Below, piece by piece: positions 1 to 11,060 of a stretch of DNA of 64,000 nucleotides (positions are counted from its first letter, which is position 1; the number at the start of each line of letters is the position of its first letter). The stretch is from NCBI GenBank assembly GCA_026225945.1, contig JAMJFZ010000108.1:124001-188000 (forward strand), read 5' to 3'. The position numbers and the translations under genes were made by a program. The stretch comes from Cricetomys ansorgei. Lineage: Eukaryota > Chordata > Mammalia > Rodentia > Nesomyidae. Below the pieces are notes generated by a model. The model saw only the letters and a program-made list of their open reading frames with translations. It was not told the origin of the DNA and did no database searches.

Positions 1-1400
1 GCTTCTTCTCTTCTCTTAACTGCTTCATTTCTTTTCTCCTCTTCATGGCTGCCTCCACTTGGAAGGTAGTCCACAGCCAAAGTTGTGCTCCTTAAGGAGT
101 AGAGTATACAATGTTGTGCATTATATAATGTCCCTGGGGTGAGGAGCGTCCCAGAGGGTCCTCTGATTGTTGATATTTTTTTACCTTGCTATGCCAGCCA
201 GGAGTGGGTGGAGTGTCCTAGCTTAGAGCAATATGTATTAGTTGGGCCAATTCTTTGCTGATCTGCCAGGTTGTGCCTCCTCAGCCATCTTGGAGTGGGG
301 ATCCTGATAATCCTAAGGTGAGCTGTCCTTTGGTGGTTTGAAGTCCCAGAGCTCCCCAGCCTAGCATAACCAGATTTCCACAATGGGGAAATGTAGTAGC
401 TCCCCAGTGGTCCACTGGAAAATTTGGGTCTCATGATGATCACAGGGGTGATGGCTGGGGACCCAGAATCCTCAGCCGTGTAGGAAGTGACCTAAGCAGA
501 AGCTCCAAAAGGTAAATATGCCTGATGCCAGAGGTGGTCCCTTTCAGTGGACCTCATGGACAGGAGTGGTTGGTTAGCCATGGGCACCCCATCATGCTCC
601 CGGTTGAACCGCAAAGCAGGGACACGAGGGACTGGAGCGGTTGGTGAGACAGAGGCACCCCATCCTGTTCCAGGCTCAACAGCCATGCATGCTGGTGAGT
701 AGAGCCACTGGTCAAGACTCACCTTTCAGACTAGGTAAGAGGCAAGGGGTTGGGGGCTTCTGCGGCAACTTCCCCTCCCGGGGATTGCCTTTCTGCCTCC
801 TTTCTTGCTGCACCCAACAGGGATGCCGCCCACACAGATGCCTGGCAGGCAGAAGGGTGGCAGTGTCAACATGAGTCCGCTTGGCAGAACGGGAAGGGTA
901 GAGGCGGTGACCCTTGGACTGACTCCCCTGGCTCAGCCCTGGTATAGTCCATGTATCAGGAGGTGGTGCTCAGAGGGTCCTAGCTCAAGAGCCCAGGTAC
1001 ATTCTCCCCCATCCACTGGCCACTGATGCCCCCTGGCGGCTAGACCGCAAGCGCACATGGTGCTGCGCCAAAGCCCTGAGCTGTGAAAGTGTCCATCCTC
1101 TCTACCTGGATGCCTGGGAACAAATGCAGCCACTAGACATCAGGATTAAGGCCAGCAGGGCCTGGTTGCTCAAGAGGACCTCTAACCTGGGTGGAGCCCC
1201 TCTCTTTCCTTCTACTTGAAACGCTCTGGGCTCATCCAGGAACATGGCTACTCCTGGTTTCCAATGTGAGCTGGGGCCCCTGGGCACCCAGTGGTGACTG
1301 TCCTTGGCTGAGCCCCTTGTGCCTTGCTCTGCTGGGTCTCCACAGGGTAGCATGGGTAGGGAAGTCTTCTGAACTTAGGAACAGACTTCCTTGCTGACTT
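1..1400. other. GC-richer flank without a recognisable gene
   Basis: This stretch is visibly richer in G and C than the rest of the window. Open frames of 65-84 codons occur on both strands, but none has a recognisable domain and they overlap one another, as expected in GC-rich non-coding DNA. A weak two-copy direct repeat of about 72 bp is seen at 563-634 and 635-706; both copies contain GGTTGGT followed by GGCACCCCATC. The composition and short tandem repeat would fit a retroelement 5' untranslated region, but I cannot assign a family. Confidence 0.4.
563..706. repeat. Two degenerate ~72-bp tandem copies
   Basis: Both copies begin AG(T/C)GGTTGGT, continue through GGCACCCCATC and a GGTTGAAC or GGCTCAAC block, and are about 72 bp apart. 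The similarity is partial. LINE-1 5' monomers are one possible source, but this is a guess. Confidence 0.35.
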
Positions 1401-2469
1401 CTAGATGACCTCTGACCAGGCTCTTTCCCAGTGGTTGAAGTCCTGAATTTGCAGACACCCTAATAGAATCCATGATGTTGGACCCCAGGAGGAGAACTGA
1501 ACATTGGTTTGTTAAAAGTCAGAAAAGGGCAAAGCTCTACAGTAGCAGGGAGCAAAACTTCTTGAACATCATCATCCGCTCCATCCTAGACACACCTCAG
1601 GTACTAGGATGACAGAGAAAGCCCGGTCTAAGAGGAATCAGTCACACTTCACGTGTTGCTAGATTCCTCCAGCTGTGTTTAGGTCATAGTACTTGACCTG
1701 GCTCCTTTAAAAAATTTCCCAAATGATGTGGTGGTCCTGATTTTTCAGAGAGATACATCAAAGGAGTGTATGATGCCACAATGTTTCCACTACGATATCT
1801 AAATGTCTCACAGACTTTTAGAATCCAAGCATTCATTCCCATAGTTGGCAATGAACTTTAGTTCCTAGTGGTGACCAGACATAAGCTAAGAGTGAGGGAG
1901 TTGGCATTAGGCACCTGTCCTAAAGGAACTCACCATAGAATGCAGAAGTAAATAATCATGGGCAGTGTAGGAAAAACACTTTCATCCAAGGTGAGGGCTT
2001 GGGGAGATTGAGGGAAAGAACAAAAATAGTCTATATTGATGAGACAGTTTGGAAAGTAAGAAATCATAGAAGAATAATACATCCACAGTCAGTTGTTAGT
2101 TTCCAGTCATGGAGAATTCACCAGTGGCCTTATGAATGCAAGCCTGTCCCTGATCCAAACCCCTGTTCCTGAGTTTCAAGGTTGAATAGTCAGAGTTGTT
2201 GATCATTGTGAGAAGGAAAACATGCAGAAAAAGAAAAAACGAAGATATATTTTTTCTGCGGGTAAACTGCACATAAGGTTTTCAGAGATCAAATCAAAAA
2301 TCAGGTGTGATAGAAGTTGAAAAATGCTTCAAAACTTTTAAAAACATGCAGTTGTCATGTATATTCAGTGAGTTGACTTTTTTGAATTGCTATTGCATCA
2401 ATTTAATTTCATGGATGTTGCATTCTGTAACAGAATAGACTGTAAGAGGAAGGCTTTTTTTAAAAATTT
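1401..2469. other. No feature recognised
   Basis: AT-rich single-copy-looking sequence. I see no long open frame, no clear SINE or LINE similarity and no tandem repeat. Confidence 0.4.
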
Positions 2470-2818
2470 TGAACACTAGATCTCATGTAGTCCAGACTGG
2501 CCTTGAGTTTCTATTAACTGGTTTGAGGACTCTGTGTTGCATTATTGATTGGCATAGATCAGATATTCTAGAGCATTCCTTTTGGTGTTGGAAGCAGCTT
2601 TTGCACCTTCCATGTGCCCAGAATTGAGAGTTGTGTCTCAGGGAAGTACAATAGTGGAGCCCCTGCATTCTGTTTCCCACAGGTCTTGAGCCTACCAACC
2701 ATACTTTCCTCGTCTGCCATCCCAACAGGGAACACCATCACCGACTTGTATGCCCATACAACATTGTTGGGATCCCCTGTAATGGACTGCACCTAGAGAG
2801 CTATCCCAGATCAATAAG
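2470..2818 (-). repeat. Inverted diverged copy of segment T
   Basis: Read on the minus strand, this follows the LINE-1 ORF2 end (ATGTTCAACATCCTTA) with a CTGGGATAGCTCTCTAGG block. The same order is found in each 16-kb unit, where ORF2 runs into CTGGGATGGCTCTCTAGG and segment T. Further matches include the GTTGGTAGGCTCAAGACCTGTG and AAAGGAATGCTC(T/C)AGAA regions. It is an older, diverged relative of 24,063-24,613. Open frames of up to 80 codons here have no recognisable product. Confidence 0.6.
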
Positions 2819-2819
2819 G

Positions 2820-4342
2820 ATGTTGAACATTTTTATAGTTTCTTTTCTTTAAGTATTTTGTTAAAGATTACATAGAATGTGTAGATTTCTTCTGATAAAA
2901 TACCCATTTTTACTATGTCAATCGTACCAAGCCAGGAGCATGGGATATCTTTCCATTTTGTGAGCTCTTCTTCAATTTCCATCTTCAAGGAAATAAAGTA
3001 TTTGTCGTTCAAGTCTTCCAATTGCTTGATTAGAGAAACCCCAATATACCAGGTGTCGTTTGTAGATTTTTAAAAGTGTTGTTTTCCTGAATTCTTTCTC
3101 TGTCCATCTGTCATTTGTATATATGGGAGCTAAAGACTTTTTAAGTTAATTCTGTAGTCAACCACCTCACTGAAGATGTTTATCAGCTTTAGGTGTTCCT
3201 TTTTATAGTACTATTGAATATGTATGTAAAGAAGGGACAACTGTGTCTTGTTCCAGATTTTAATAGAATTATTTTGACTTTCTCTCCATTTAATTTGATG
3301 TTAGCAGAGTTCTTGCTGGAAATTGCCTGTATTATGTTTAGATACAGAATGCATCTCCAATCTCTCCAATAGGTTTATCATGAAGGGGTGTTGGATTTTA
3401 TCAAAAACTGTCTTAGGATCTAGTGAGGTGACCATGTGAGCTTTTTTTTCTTTCAGTTTGTTTATATGGTGGATTACATTGATTAATTTTATATGTTGAA
3501 TCATCCCTGTGTGTCTGGGATAAAGAGAGGCTTTATAGGTGGATAATTTTTTAATGTGTCCTTGGATGTGGTTTATGAGTATTTATTAAGTATATTTACA
3601 TATCTGTTAATGATTTATATGGGTGTATAACTCTCTTTTGTTGAATCTTTGTGTGGTTTGTGTATTAGTGTAAATGTGGCTTCAATCATTAGTTTGGCAG
3701 TGTTCTGCTTTTATTTTAAGGAGTAATTTGAGGATTTAGCATTCACAGCTAAAACATTCTGATCATAGGCTTTATTGGAGAGGTTTTTATTGTCCTCTTG
3801 TATTTATTTGTGAGTTATAGGTTTGTTTGAATTGTTTATTAGATTTTATTCAATTTTTATGTGCAGAATCTATCGAGAAAAGCTTCCATTTTTTAAGATT
3901 TTCCAATTATATGGAGTCTAGTGATGTTTCTTTTATAAATATGGGATCTCTTGTGTTAGGGATATAGATGTTAGGAATTGGAATATTATCTTGGTGAGTT
4001 TTTCATTTAATGCGTATGATGTGTCCTTCCCCATCTCTTCCAATTAATTTTTGTTCGAATTCTATAGTATGGGATATTAGAATCTTTACACTAGCTTATT
4101 TTTCAGCATTTACTTGGTAAATTTTTCCCAAACCTTTTCTCTGAGGCAATATTTATTTTTGAGATGGAGATATGTTTCTTGTATGCAACAGAAGGCTGGA
4201 TTCTGTTTTCAAATCCATTCTGGTAGTCCCTTTTTTTTTAAATTGGGGAATTGAGACCATCAATGTTGTGGGGTGCCAATGTCCATTGATTGTTAGGACT
4301 TGTTATTTTGTAATTATTTTTGATATGTGTGTGTGTGTGTGT

Positions 4343-4374
<32 letters not shown>

Positions 4375-5000
4375 ACGTGTGTATGTGTGTGTGTTTCTTC
4401 TATTGAATATGATATTGTGAGATAATTTAATTTCTGTGTTTCCTTAGTTGTAGTTAACTTCCTTTTGTTGAAGTTTTTATTCTGTTGACTTCTGTTGGGC
4501 AGGATTTGTAGACAGGTATTGTTTGAATTTGGATTTGCCAAGAAATATTTGATTTTCTCTATGTACTATAATTGACAGTTTTGTTGAGTATAGTAGTTTT
4601 GGGTGGCATCTATGTTCCTTAGAGTCTGTAGTATTTCAGTCTAGGCCCTTTTGGATTTCAGTGTCTCCACTGTGAAGTCTGATATAATTCTAATAGCTTT
4701 GCTTCTTTATGTTATTTGATTTATTTTCTCTTTCAGGTTTTAGTATTCTTTCTTTGTTGTATATGTTTAGTGTTTTGATTATTTTGTGGCAAGGGTTCTT
4801 TCTTTTCTAGACTGGTTTATTTGTTGTCCTATAAGCTTCTTGTACTATTATAGGCATAGATTTTTTTACTTTTGGAAAGTTTTTTCCATGATTTTGTTGA
4901 AGTTTTTATCTTTACTAATATTATGAAGTATCTATGGCCTCATATTTGATAGAATACTATCTGTCTTCCACACTATGTCTTCAGAACCTACCTTTAACTT
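2820..5000 (-). mobile_element. LINE-1 ORF2 fragment, degenerate
   Basis: The minus strand reads as rodent LINE-1 ORF2. The segment at 3,301-3,504 encodes a reverse-transcriptase-like stretch with HHINKLKEKKAHM, SLDPKTVFDKIQHPFMINLL and NTGNFQQEL. The segment at 2,833-3,021 encodes the region with KWKDIPCSWLGTIDIVKMGIL. The part above 4,200 matches the more upstream part of the element by nucleotide pattern. The frame is interrupted many times and neither end is complete, so it is an inactive relic. It ends abruptly at ATGTTCAACATCCTTA and then continues into segment T-like sequence. Confidence 0.85.
4325..4394. repeat. (TG)n microsatellite
   Basis: About 70 bp of nearly uninterrupted TG/GT dinucleotides, with a few TA and CG interruptions, inside the inverted LINE-1 fragment. 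The poly(Val/Cys/His/Thr) open frames over it on both strands are artefacts of the dinucleotide repeat. Confidence 0.97.
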
Positions 5001-5692
5001 TCCTATAGAATATTGAGATCGAATCTTGAAATTTGTCTTCTCTGGGAAATCTGTTGTAAAAAAAAAACAATCAGTAGGCTTAGCAGCAAGTGTCATTATT
5101 GCTGAGTCATTTCACTGGCTCTTCTCTGGTGGACACATCCCTGCAGATGTTGCCAACATCTGCATGGGTCATCTGCAGCTGCAATGACCCATCTTTTACT
5201 AAGCCACACTTTCTGAGATTGAGGGCAAAATCTGTTCGAAATACAGGTATTCATGGTGTTGTAAAGATATCAGGTAGTATCCCAGATGATACAACTGCAG
5301 GGGTAGCAGCTCCTGTAGCTCTACAACACTTAATTCTCATCATTAGATACATAAAATAGAAGTGGAATTTATCTTTTATATCATGGCTTCCCACTAATGA
5401 CTTTATAACGGAGTGAATAGCCAAATTTCTGGTGCTGAAAGAACACTGACTTCAATAGTAATTGAACACCATTAATTGTCATGACCATATGACACAGTGA
5501 CATTGAAGGTTACAAAAGGCATAAGCCTAGCAGAAGCAAGGCAGTTGAAAATAGAGAGAAACATGGGCATGTATCCAACAAAGAAGCACCATATGAGATA
5601 GATATGTGAAAGACCTTATATGTTCAAATAGAGTTGGATATCAGATGTTTAATATACCAAATTATTCAGCCTGATTTCCAGTAGTTGGAATT
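5001..5692. other. Unassigned sequence with a SINE scrap
   Basis: A short stretch at about 5,070-5,115 resembles the end of an inverted B2/B3 SINE (AGCAAGTGTC...GCTGAGTCATTTCACTGGCTC). An 89-codon plus-strand open frame (5,090-5,359) overlaps it and matches no family I know; I treat it as chance. Confidence 0.35.
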
Positions 5693-5729
5693 ATTTTTTA
5701 TTTGGTTATTTATTTATATATTTACTTAT

Positions 5730-5935
5730 GTTTGTAACAAGGTCTCCAGTATTCCAGGTTGGCCTTGAGAAAATTATGTAGCTGAGGTTGGCCTTGAACC
5801 CCTGATCCTCTTACCTCTCCTTTCCAGTACTAGGGTTAAATGAATTTCCAACAAACCTAGTCTGTGCAGTGCTGGGGATAAAACACAGAGCTTTGTAAAT
5901 GCTAGGCCTGAACTGAGCTACATGGCCAGTCAAAA
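5730..5935 (-). mobile_element. B4 (ID-B1 fusion) SINE, old
   Basis: On the plus strand, a B1-like antisense block (GGTCTCCAGTATTCCAGGTTGGCC, GGCCTTGAACCCCTGATCCTC) is followed by an ID-like antisense block (GTGCTGGGGATAAAACACAG, ATGCTAGGC, CTGAGCTACATGGCCAG). B1 plus ID in this order is the architecture of rodent B4 elements. It is strongly diverged. Confidence 0.65.
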
Positions 5936-5999
5936 TTTGTGAATCATTTAAGATTTTATGAATTTACTTTTCTATGTGTTTATTTCTGAATGAGCATAT

Positions 6000-6170
6000 G
6001 CCATACCTATGTGGCCAAAGAGACCAGAAGAGAGCTGCAGAATCTCTGAATCTTGAGTTACAAGAAATGGAGATCCAAGCATTTTTGGTCCTGGAAAACG
6101 AACTTGAGTCATCTGCAAGAGCAAAAGTTTTTCTTAACTACTAAGCCATCATTCCTGGCTGAGCTTCTGA
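6000..6170 (-). mobile_element. B3/B2-type SINE, old
   Basis: The plus strand shows the antisense hallmarks GGCCAAAGAGACCAGAAGAGAG, GAGTTACA, GTCCTGGAAAACGAACTTGAGTC, TGCAAGAGCAA and CTACTAAGCCATC...CCTGGCTG. The order and spacing fit a rodent B3/B2 SINE inserted in minus orientation. Confidence 0.65.
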
Positions 6171-6884
6171 AACTTGATATCCGTAGTGAACTATATGTTG
6201 AAACTATAGCATGACTTTAAATCTGTGGCCAGTTGAACGTCAGGCCAAATGCCATTTATATTTGATGGTTGATTGTGATTTTTGTTGATATCTAATTTAT
6301 TCTGAGCTGGAAATAAAATTTTATAACCAGCCAACTGTTCAAAGTTAGAGACTTTGGGTATAACAGGAGGAAAAAAGGGGTCTCTAATACTTACTAGATC
6401 CTTCTGTGGTACTAGGCATGCTCTAGCTGTGAGACACAGATCTATTATGTAACTCAGATTTCAGTAGAAAATTCAAGGCAGTAGAAAGCGGAACGTTTTG
6501 AGATAAAGTGGAAAAATACTTTCCTCAATTGATTACTATAGGACATACCTATTGATTACAATTAAGCTTCATTAATTACATGAGTAAGACAGAGTTTGTC
6601 ATAATGCTAAAGTGTGCGTCTGCATTCTGTATAATACAAAGGTCTGTGTGACAAATTACTAGTGCAGACAAGATTATTGAGTGCAGAGGTGGTTTCCCAT
6701 CCTTTAATAGGCAGTCATTGAGATATCAGAAGTAAACACTTGTTATGAAAAATATAGACACTTAATATACTGATTTAATCCTTCCTGTTTGTTAAGTGAG
6801 TATCATAGATTGTATTTTAAGCTCAGTTCCAGATGCTCTTTATTCCTAAAAGGTTAAATACTGGCATTAGATAAAAATATTCTC

Positions 6885-7010
6885 AGGTTAGATAGATGGC
6901 TGCGCTGTTGAGAACACTTATTAGTCTTCAGGGAACCTCAATCACCTGTGAGTATATATGCACAAGCAAACATGTACACCCATACTCTTCCCACACATAG
7001 AGATACACAC
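6885..7010 (+). mobile_element. Possible B2/B3-type SINE remnant
   Basis: GATAGATGGCTGCGCTGTTGAGAACACTTA resembles the polymerase III promoter end of B2/B3 SINEs (GAGATGGCTCAG...TTAAGAGCACT), and a CA-rich tail follows. The similarity is weak. Confidence 0.3.
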
Positions 7011-7577
7011 ACATATACAAGTTTGGATTGAGATTACTAGAGTGTGTAGGAAAATACTTGCTACTGTCTCTGCATATCTCAAGCTTTTTCATCTTCAAGC
7101 TGCAGATGTAAGATGTTTTTTGGAAGATGTTCTTTCACTCTTTTGTAATACACTCTGTCAGTCAAAAATTCTTCACTTCCCTTCTTCATTGTGTGAATAA
7201 TTCAAGTCCACATATTTCAGTATGTGCACTTGCTTGATTCCGGCACTAAACTGGGTTTCAGGAGAAAAGAGAGTTAGACTTAGAAATGGAATTTCTGGCA
7301 GATACCACCTGTCTCTCCTTTCAAAAGAAGACAAATTTAAAATTAAAATATTATGCATTACAACATTTAACACCAACAATTTTTGCACCATTTACAAAGA
7401 AAAAGAGTGATTTCACATATATATATATACCATACCATTAACACGTCTTATAAAATGTGGAATTATCCTTTACCCTCATCTACTAACCATCTTATGTTCA
7501 AATTCTGTGATAGTCTTCAAAATTTCAGAGAAAAATGATTGGCTTCTTTTAATAGAATCTAACAAGCTCTATACATT
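7011..7577. other. No feature recognised
   Basis: AT-rich sequence with overlapping short open frames on both strands (7,173-7,410) and a short (TA)n run near 7,417-7,430. Nothing assignable. Confidence 0.35.
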
Positions 7578-7725
7578 ACACTTTTATTTGAGATAGGATC
7601 TCAGTATGTAGCTCTAGCTTGTCTGGAATTCCTGTGTAGACCAGGCTACCCTCCAACTCATACAGCTCTATTTCACTGCCTCTTGACTGCTGTGACATGG
7701 GCCACCACACCTATAAATTCTCTCG
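7578..7725 (-). mobile_element. B1 SINE, old
   Basis: The plus strand carries antisense B1 sequence: GAGATAGGATCTCAGTATGTAGC, GTCTGGAATTCC, TGTGTAGACCAGGCTACCCTC, then a GCCACCACACC terminus. Many differences from the usual B1 make it an old copy. Confidence 0.7.
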
Positions 7726-9139
7726 ACTCTGTTGCTGAAGATAAAGTTGAATTCTTCTTTTTTGTGCATTTCCCTCCGAATTACTGCAATCTAGGCAAGA
7801 TCCATCTTGTCTGTGTCCCTTAAATCTCTCTTCACATCAGTTTTCTCTTCTTCCTTTCATGGCATGAAAAGAAATCAGGAAAGTTGTCCTGTCGCATATT
7901 TTACCATCTGAATTAGTTTGATTGCTTCTGTACAATGGTGCTTACCTTGTTCCTTATCCACTATGTTTCTTATAAATTATCAGTTAAAAACTGCCTTGCT
8001 TGATTCATTGGCTTGGAGAAACATAATTTCATGAGTAACTCTACTCTGAATGATTCACATCCTGAGGCATACGTATGTTTATTTCATTCTTGATTGATCG
8101 GGTTAGTCCAAATATGGAGAGTCTAATCTGATATTCTTAAAGATGTTTGTTCATCATTTACAAACAATCACCATAGTCAAAATTTCTAGGAGGACAGCTG
8201 CATTCAATGTTGAGAATGCCTTCCAGATTTTTGCCATTAATGCAAGCCTCCTTCTCAAGGTGGTTTTTGACCCGAGGTGGAAGAGGTAGGCTAAGCACTA
8301 ATTGTAATCCATGATAGTGGCTGTAATTCAGAGAGCCCATGAAATGGCTAGGCAAAATGGGTACTATGTTCCTTCTATAGAGAGGAATCCAAACTTCCAA
8401 AGGTACAGAATACATAGCAGAGTGTGTCATTTATGTAGCAGAAGTACAACAGGACATCTAGTTTTTCCTCTTTCATTTTAATACAGGAAGCAATGACTGA
8501 TCTATAGCAGATTGCCCCATGAATTCCCAAGCATTGATAGGTACCCAGGTTGTTACATGTATCAAGAGATTCGGAATCTACTCAAATATGCTTGAGTGGC
8601 TCTTTATGTCTCTGATCAGAGAAAACCTTTGATTGCCAACCAAGTGGACAGCAGGTGATGAATTTAATTCCATTGCCTTGCTCCTTTTGAAAACTCTGAG
8701 CAGGTCAACATGAAGCAAGCACAGCTGTCAGCAGCACAGAGGCTCCCTGGACTGTGGTTTATTCAGAGTAGGACAGGATATTTCCCAGGAACCAAGAATG
8801 TGGTCTTTTTTGTGGACATCACAGAAGATTCTAACTGTGAGGAGATATCCTCTGCAGTTTCAGTTCTAAGGGGTGTGGACTTAGGAGGCCTGTTAGGTTA
8901 TGATGGCATTCCCCAAATGAAAATGCCAATTTTCTAAGAAATCAAAGATAAAAGCTGTCCTATATACCAGAGGAACAAAATATATGGGTGCTTGGAAGTT
9001 TGTGAATATGGATGCCATTTTATATATTCTCTGTATTTGTGCTTGTGTGTGTATAAATGTTTGCTTCTTTGTTAGTGTGCTGGGAAAAGAAGTCAAACAA
9101 AACATGCTATGCCATGTTTGAGTGTTAATGCTTGTAGGA
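7726..9139. other. No confident feature; two unexplained open frames
   Basis: Two open frames stand out only by length: 8,158-8,430 minus (90 codons) and 8,710-8,937 plus (75 codons, containing GTKNVVFFVDITEDSNCEE). Neither has a signal peptide, a domain I recognise, or clear splice sites. The second lies just upstream of a LINE-1 3' tail, so it may be repeat-derived. Confidence 0.3.
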
Positions 9140-9280
9140 CAGCTCTTTTCTGAGTAGAAGTAGAGGGCGGAAGGGGTAGATCTTGGGCATAGGGGATCTG
9201 AGAGGAATTGGAAGGATAGGAGGGAGGACAGAAGACTGAATGTATTTTATGAGATAAGTAAACAAAAAATTTTAAAAAGT
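9140..9280 (+). mobile_element. LINE-1 3' untranslated tail
   Basis: A purine-rich run (GAGGGCGGAAGGGGTAGATC, GGGGATCTGAGAGGAATTGG, GGAGGGAGGACAG) is followed by an AT-rich end with AAACAAAAAATTTTAAAAAG. This is the typical look of an old rodent LINE-1 3' end in plus orientation. Confidence 0.55.
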
Positions 9281-9749
9281 CAGGCAGAATGAATGTTTTG
9301 GGAAAGGAGGGCAATGATTATAAAGTATATTTTTGTTGGTTTTGGTTTTTTATTGGTCTGCAGCCAATTTAACTTTTATATAATGAATTCAAGCTCAGAA
9401 AATAAAGACACATTCAAACACCAAAATCTATGTATTGTACCTTGACAGTTACATTTTTTTAAACACGATGTAAGAAACTTGTTTTTATTTGAGTGATTGT
9501 GTGACAAGGGACTGAGTAAGGAAAAAGCACAAAAATATTGTTAGTCTCCAATCTGGTGGTATTAGAGGAAGAGAATCTGAAATATGTCTGAGAGCCTACC
9601 AATATATACTGAATGGCATAGTAATGCATCCACTTGCTTGTGTGCTTTACTATAGCCTTTGTACATAAATGTGTGGTTGGAGAAATAAATATGTCCCAAC
9701 TCATAAAGAGACTCATATCCTGTTGATAAAGACATGTATGCTGATATGT

Positions 9750-10085
9750 CCTGAGAGGGTGGGATCTGCATGGCATTAAACACGTTAATAGATTGTGACA
9801 ACCTGTGAGATCATAATGGTTGCCTGGCAAACCCAATGAGATTATCTTATGTTCCTTTATTATCTGGACAACAAGCATGAGGCAGCTGAGATGCAGTGAT
9901 TTTTTTTGGATATTTTACTTACTCAAGATCAGGATCCTCTACAACCTTTCATTTCAGCAAAGCTGGTGGTGATTCTTCCAATAAAACCATAGCGCAAACC
10001 TTGGAAGCTTTTCTGGAGCTGTCACCAGAACTTAAGTCAGGGATACCCGATATCCTAGGCTATAATCTGTGGAACAACTAATCAG
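9750..10085 (-). repeat. Inverted diverged paralogue of blocks B/C
   Basis: The minus strand aligns with plus-strand sequence of the 16-kb units. CCACAGATTATAGCC matches CCACAGACTACAGCC of block B (22,148 region). GCTGAAATGAAAGGTTGTAG and CATCTCAGCTGC match region C (32,587 and 32,664). CATTATGATCTCACAG...GTCACAATCTATTAACG matches 31,960-31,997. The copy joins in one piece the parts that blocks B and C preserve separately, so it is probably closer to the ancestral arrangement. The overlapping 139-codon minus-strand frame (9,459-9,878) is not supported as a gene. Confidence 0.7.
9959..10084 (+). pseudogene. Exon-like relic, unknown family
   Basis: A splice-acceptor-like CCTTTCATTTCAG ends at about 9,958 and is followed by an open stretch ending in a stop after GYNLWNN. 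Residues encoded at 9,965-10,072 align without gaps over 36 positions with the minus-strand frame at 22,144-22,251 of block B, with 15 identities by eye. These include KT, Q, L, A, L, LS, K, G and a terminal LW. The nucleotide homology of the two regions is clear; whether the ancestor was coding is inference. I do not recognise the protein family. The unit copies have acquired frame-breaking indels, so any gene here is dead in this window. Confidence 0.3.
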
Positions 10086-10443
10086 TATGGATTACTAGTT
10101 TAAAGGATTAGTCCCAGGTTCAGGAAATAGGTGTTGTATCTAGTATGTCAGTTGCCCAATATCTTTTATCTGATGGTCTCTTAAGAGGTTGAATTCACAA
10201 TGTGATTATCATGTGGGAAGACAGATTGCACTGTGGCTCACACTTAAGCTGGGGTCAAAGTGGTTTACTGCGGTCCTATAACAATGTCAAAGACAGGATG
10301 TTGCTATTGCGTGCTAAGAGATCTTGTCTCTGCCTCTTATCCCAGAGTCATTGGGTTTATTTCTGAGGCTTCTGGACATTATTCCTACTAAGAATGGGAT
10401 GGATATATTTATCTTTACATATATATATTCCCCCCCCGAGCAT
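10086..10443. other. No feature recognised
   Basis: No tandem repeat, SINE or long frame seen. A short C run (10,431-10,437) borders the LTR-like element that follows. Confidence 0.35.
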
Positions 10444-11060
10444 GAGATACCCCAATATCCAGGAATCTGAAATCATGCAAAAAGCAAGGGGATTTTATTG
10501 AAGCTCTAGCTTGGAGTCTCAATCATCACTGATGCAGTGGACAGTATTGAGATTCCCCAAGCAGCAATTAGGCAGTGTTTTTATCCAGGTTATAACAGGC
10601 AGGATGGAATTATTTTCACTCAGCAGCTAAGGATTCTGTGATATTTTAGCATGTAATGTTCTATTGCAAAGGAAACGGTGGACTAGGGAGTACAACTTCT
10701 GGTTGACTCTGTCTCATATGGCCACTCATCGGTCCTAGAAGGGGATACACTCAGTAATGTTGGCTTTAAACAATGATATCAGCAGGAGCAGAAAGCCTTA
10801 CTCAAACAAGTAGTTGTCCTTGCGATAAGGCGTCCTGCATCCTTGGGCTCTTTATGGTTTCTGATAGGTTGCCCTTGGGAAGGGGTTTTTACTGCTTTTT
10901 CTTAGGAATTACTTGGCTTGTAGGGTTAGGCCAAGGACAGGAGATTGACCACATACAAGCCCTGAGTGGCTGCTCTCTCATTGGGTTCATCTGAGTTCTG
11001 GTTTGACAGATCAGGAGATTTAACAGCTGTGACCAAAGCTACCCAGGGCATATTTTTATC
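10444..11060 (-). mobile_element. Probable endogenous retrovirus LTR
   Basis: On the minus strand there is a polyadenylation signal, CAATAAAATCCCCTTGC, followed within about 60 bp by ATCTCATGCTC at a candidate end. This arrangement is common in the R/U5 part of rodent ERV LTRs. On the plus strand the candidate boundary begins TGAGATACCCC at 10,444. I see no accompanying gag, pol or env frame, so it would be a solitary or truncated LTR. The family and the distal boundary are uncertain. Confidence 0.4.

Noticed and set aside
2833..3504. Minus-strand frames with reverse-transcriptase similarity as a gene
   Set aside because: They are pieces of a decayed LINE-1 ORF2 interrupted by stops.
9459..9878. 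139-codon minus-strand open frame, the longest in the window
   Set aside because: It lies over sequence homologous to the non-coding parts of region C, has no domain or signal I recognise, and the related unit copies do not keep the frame.
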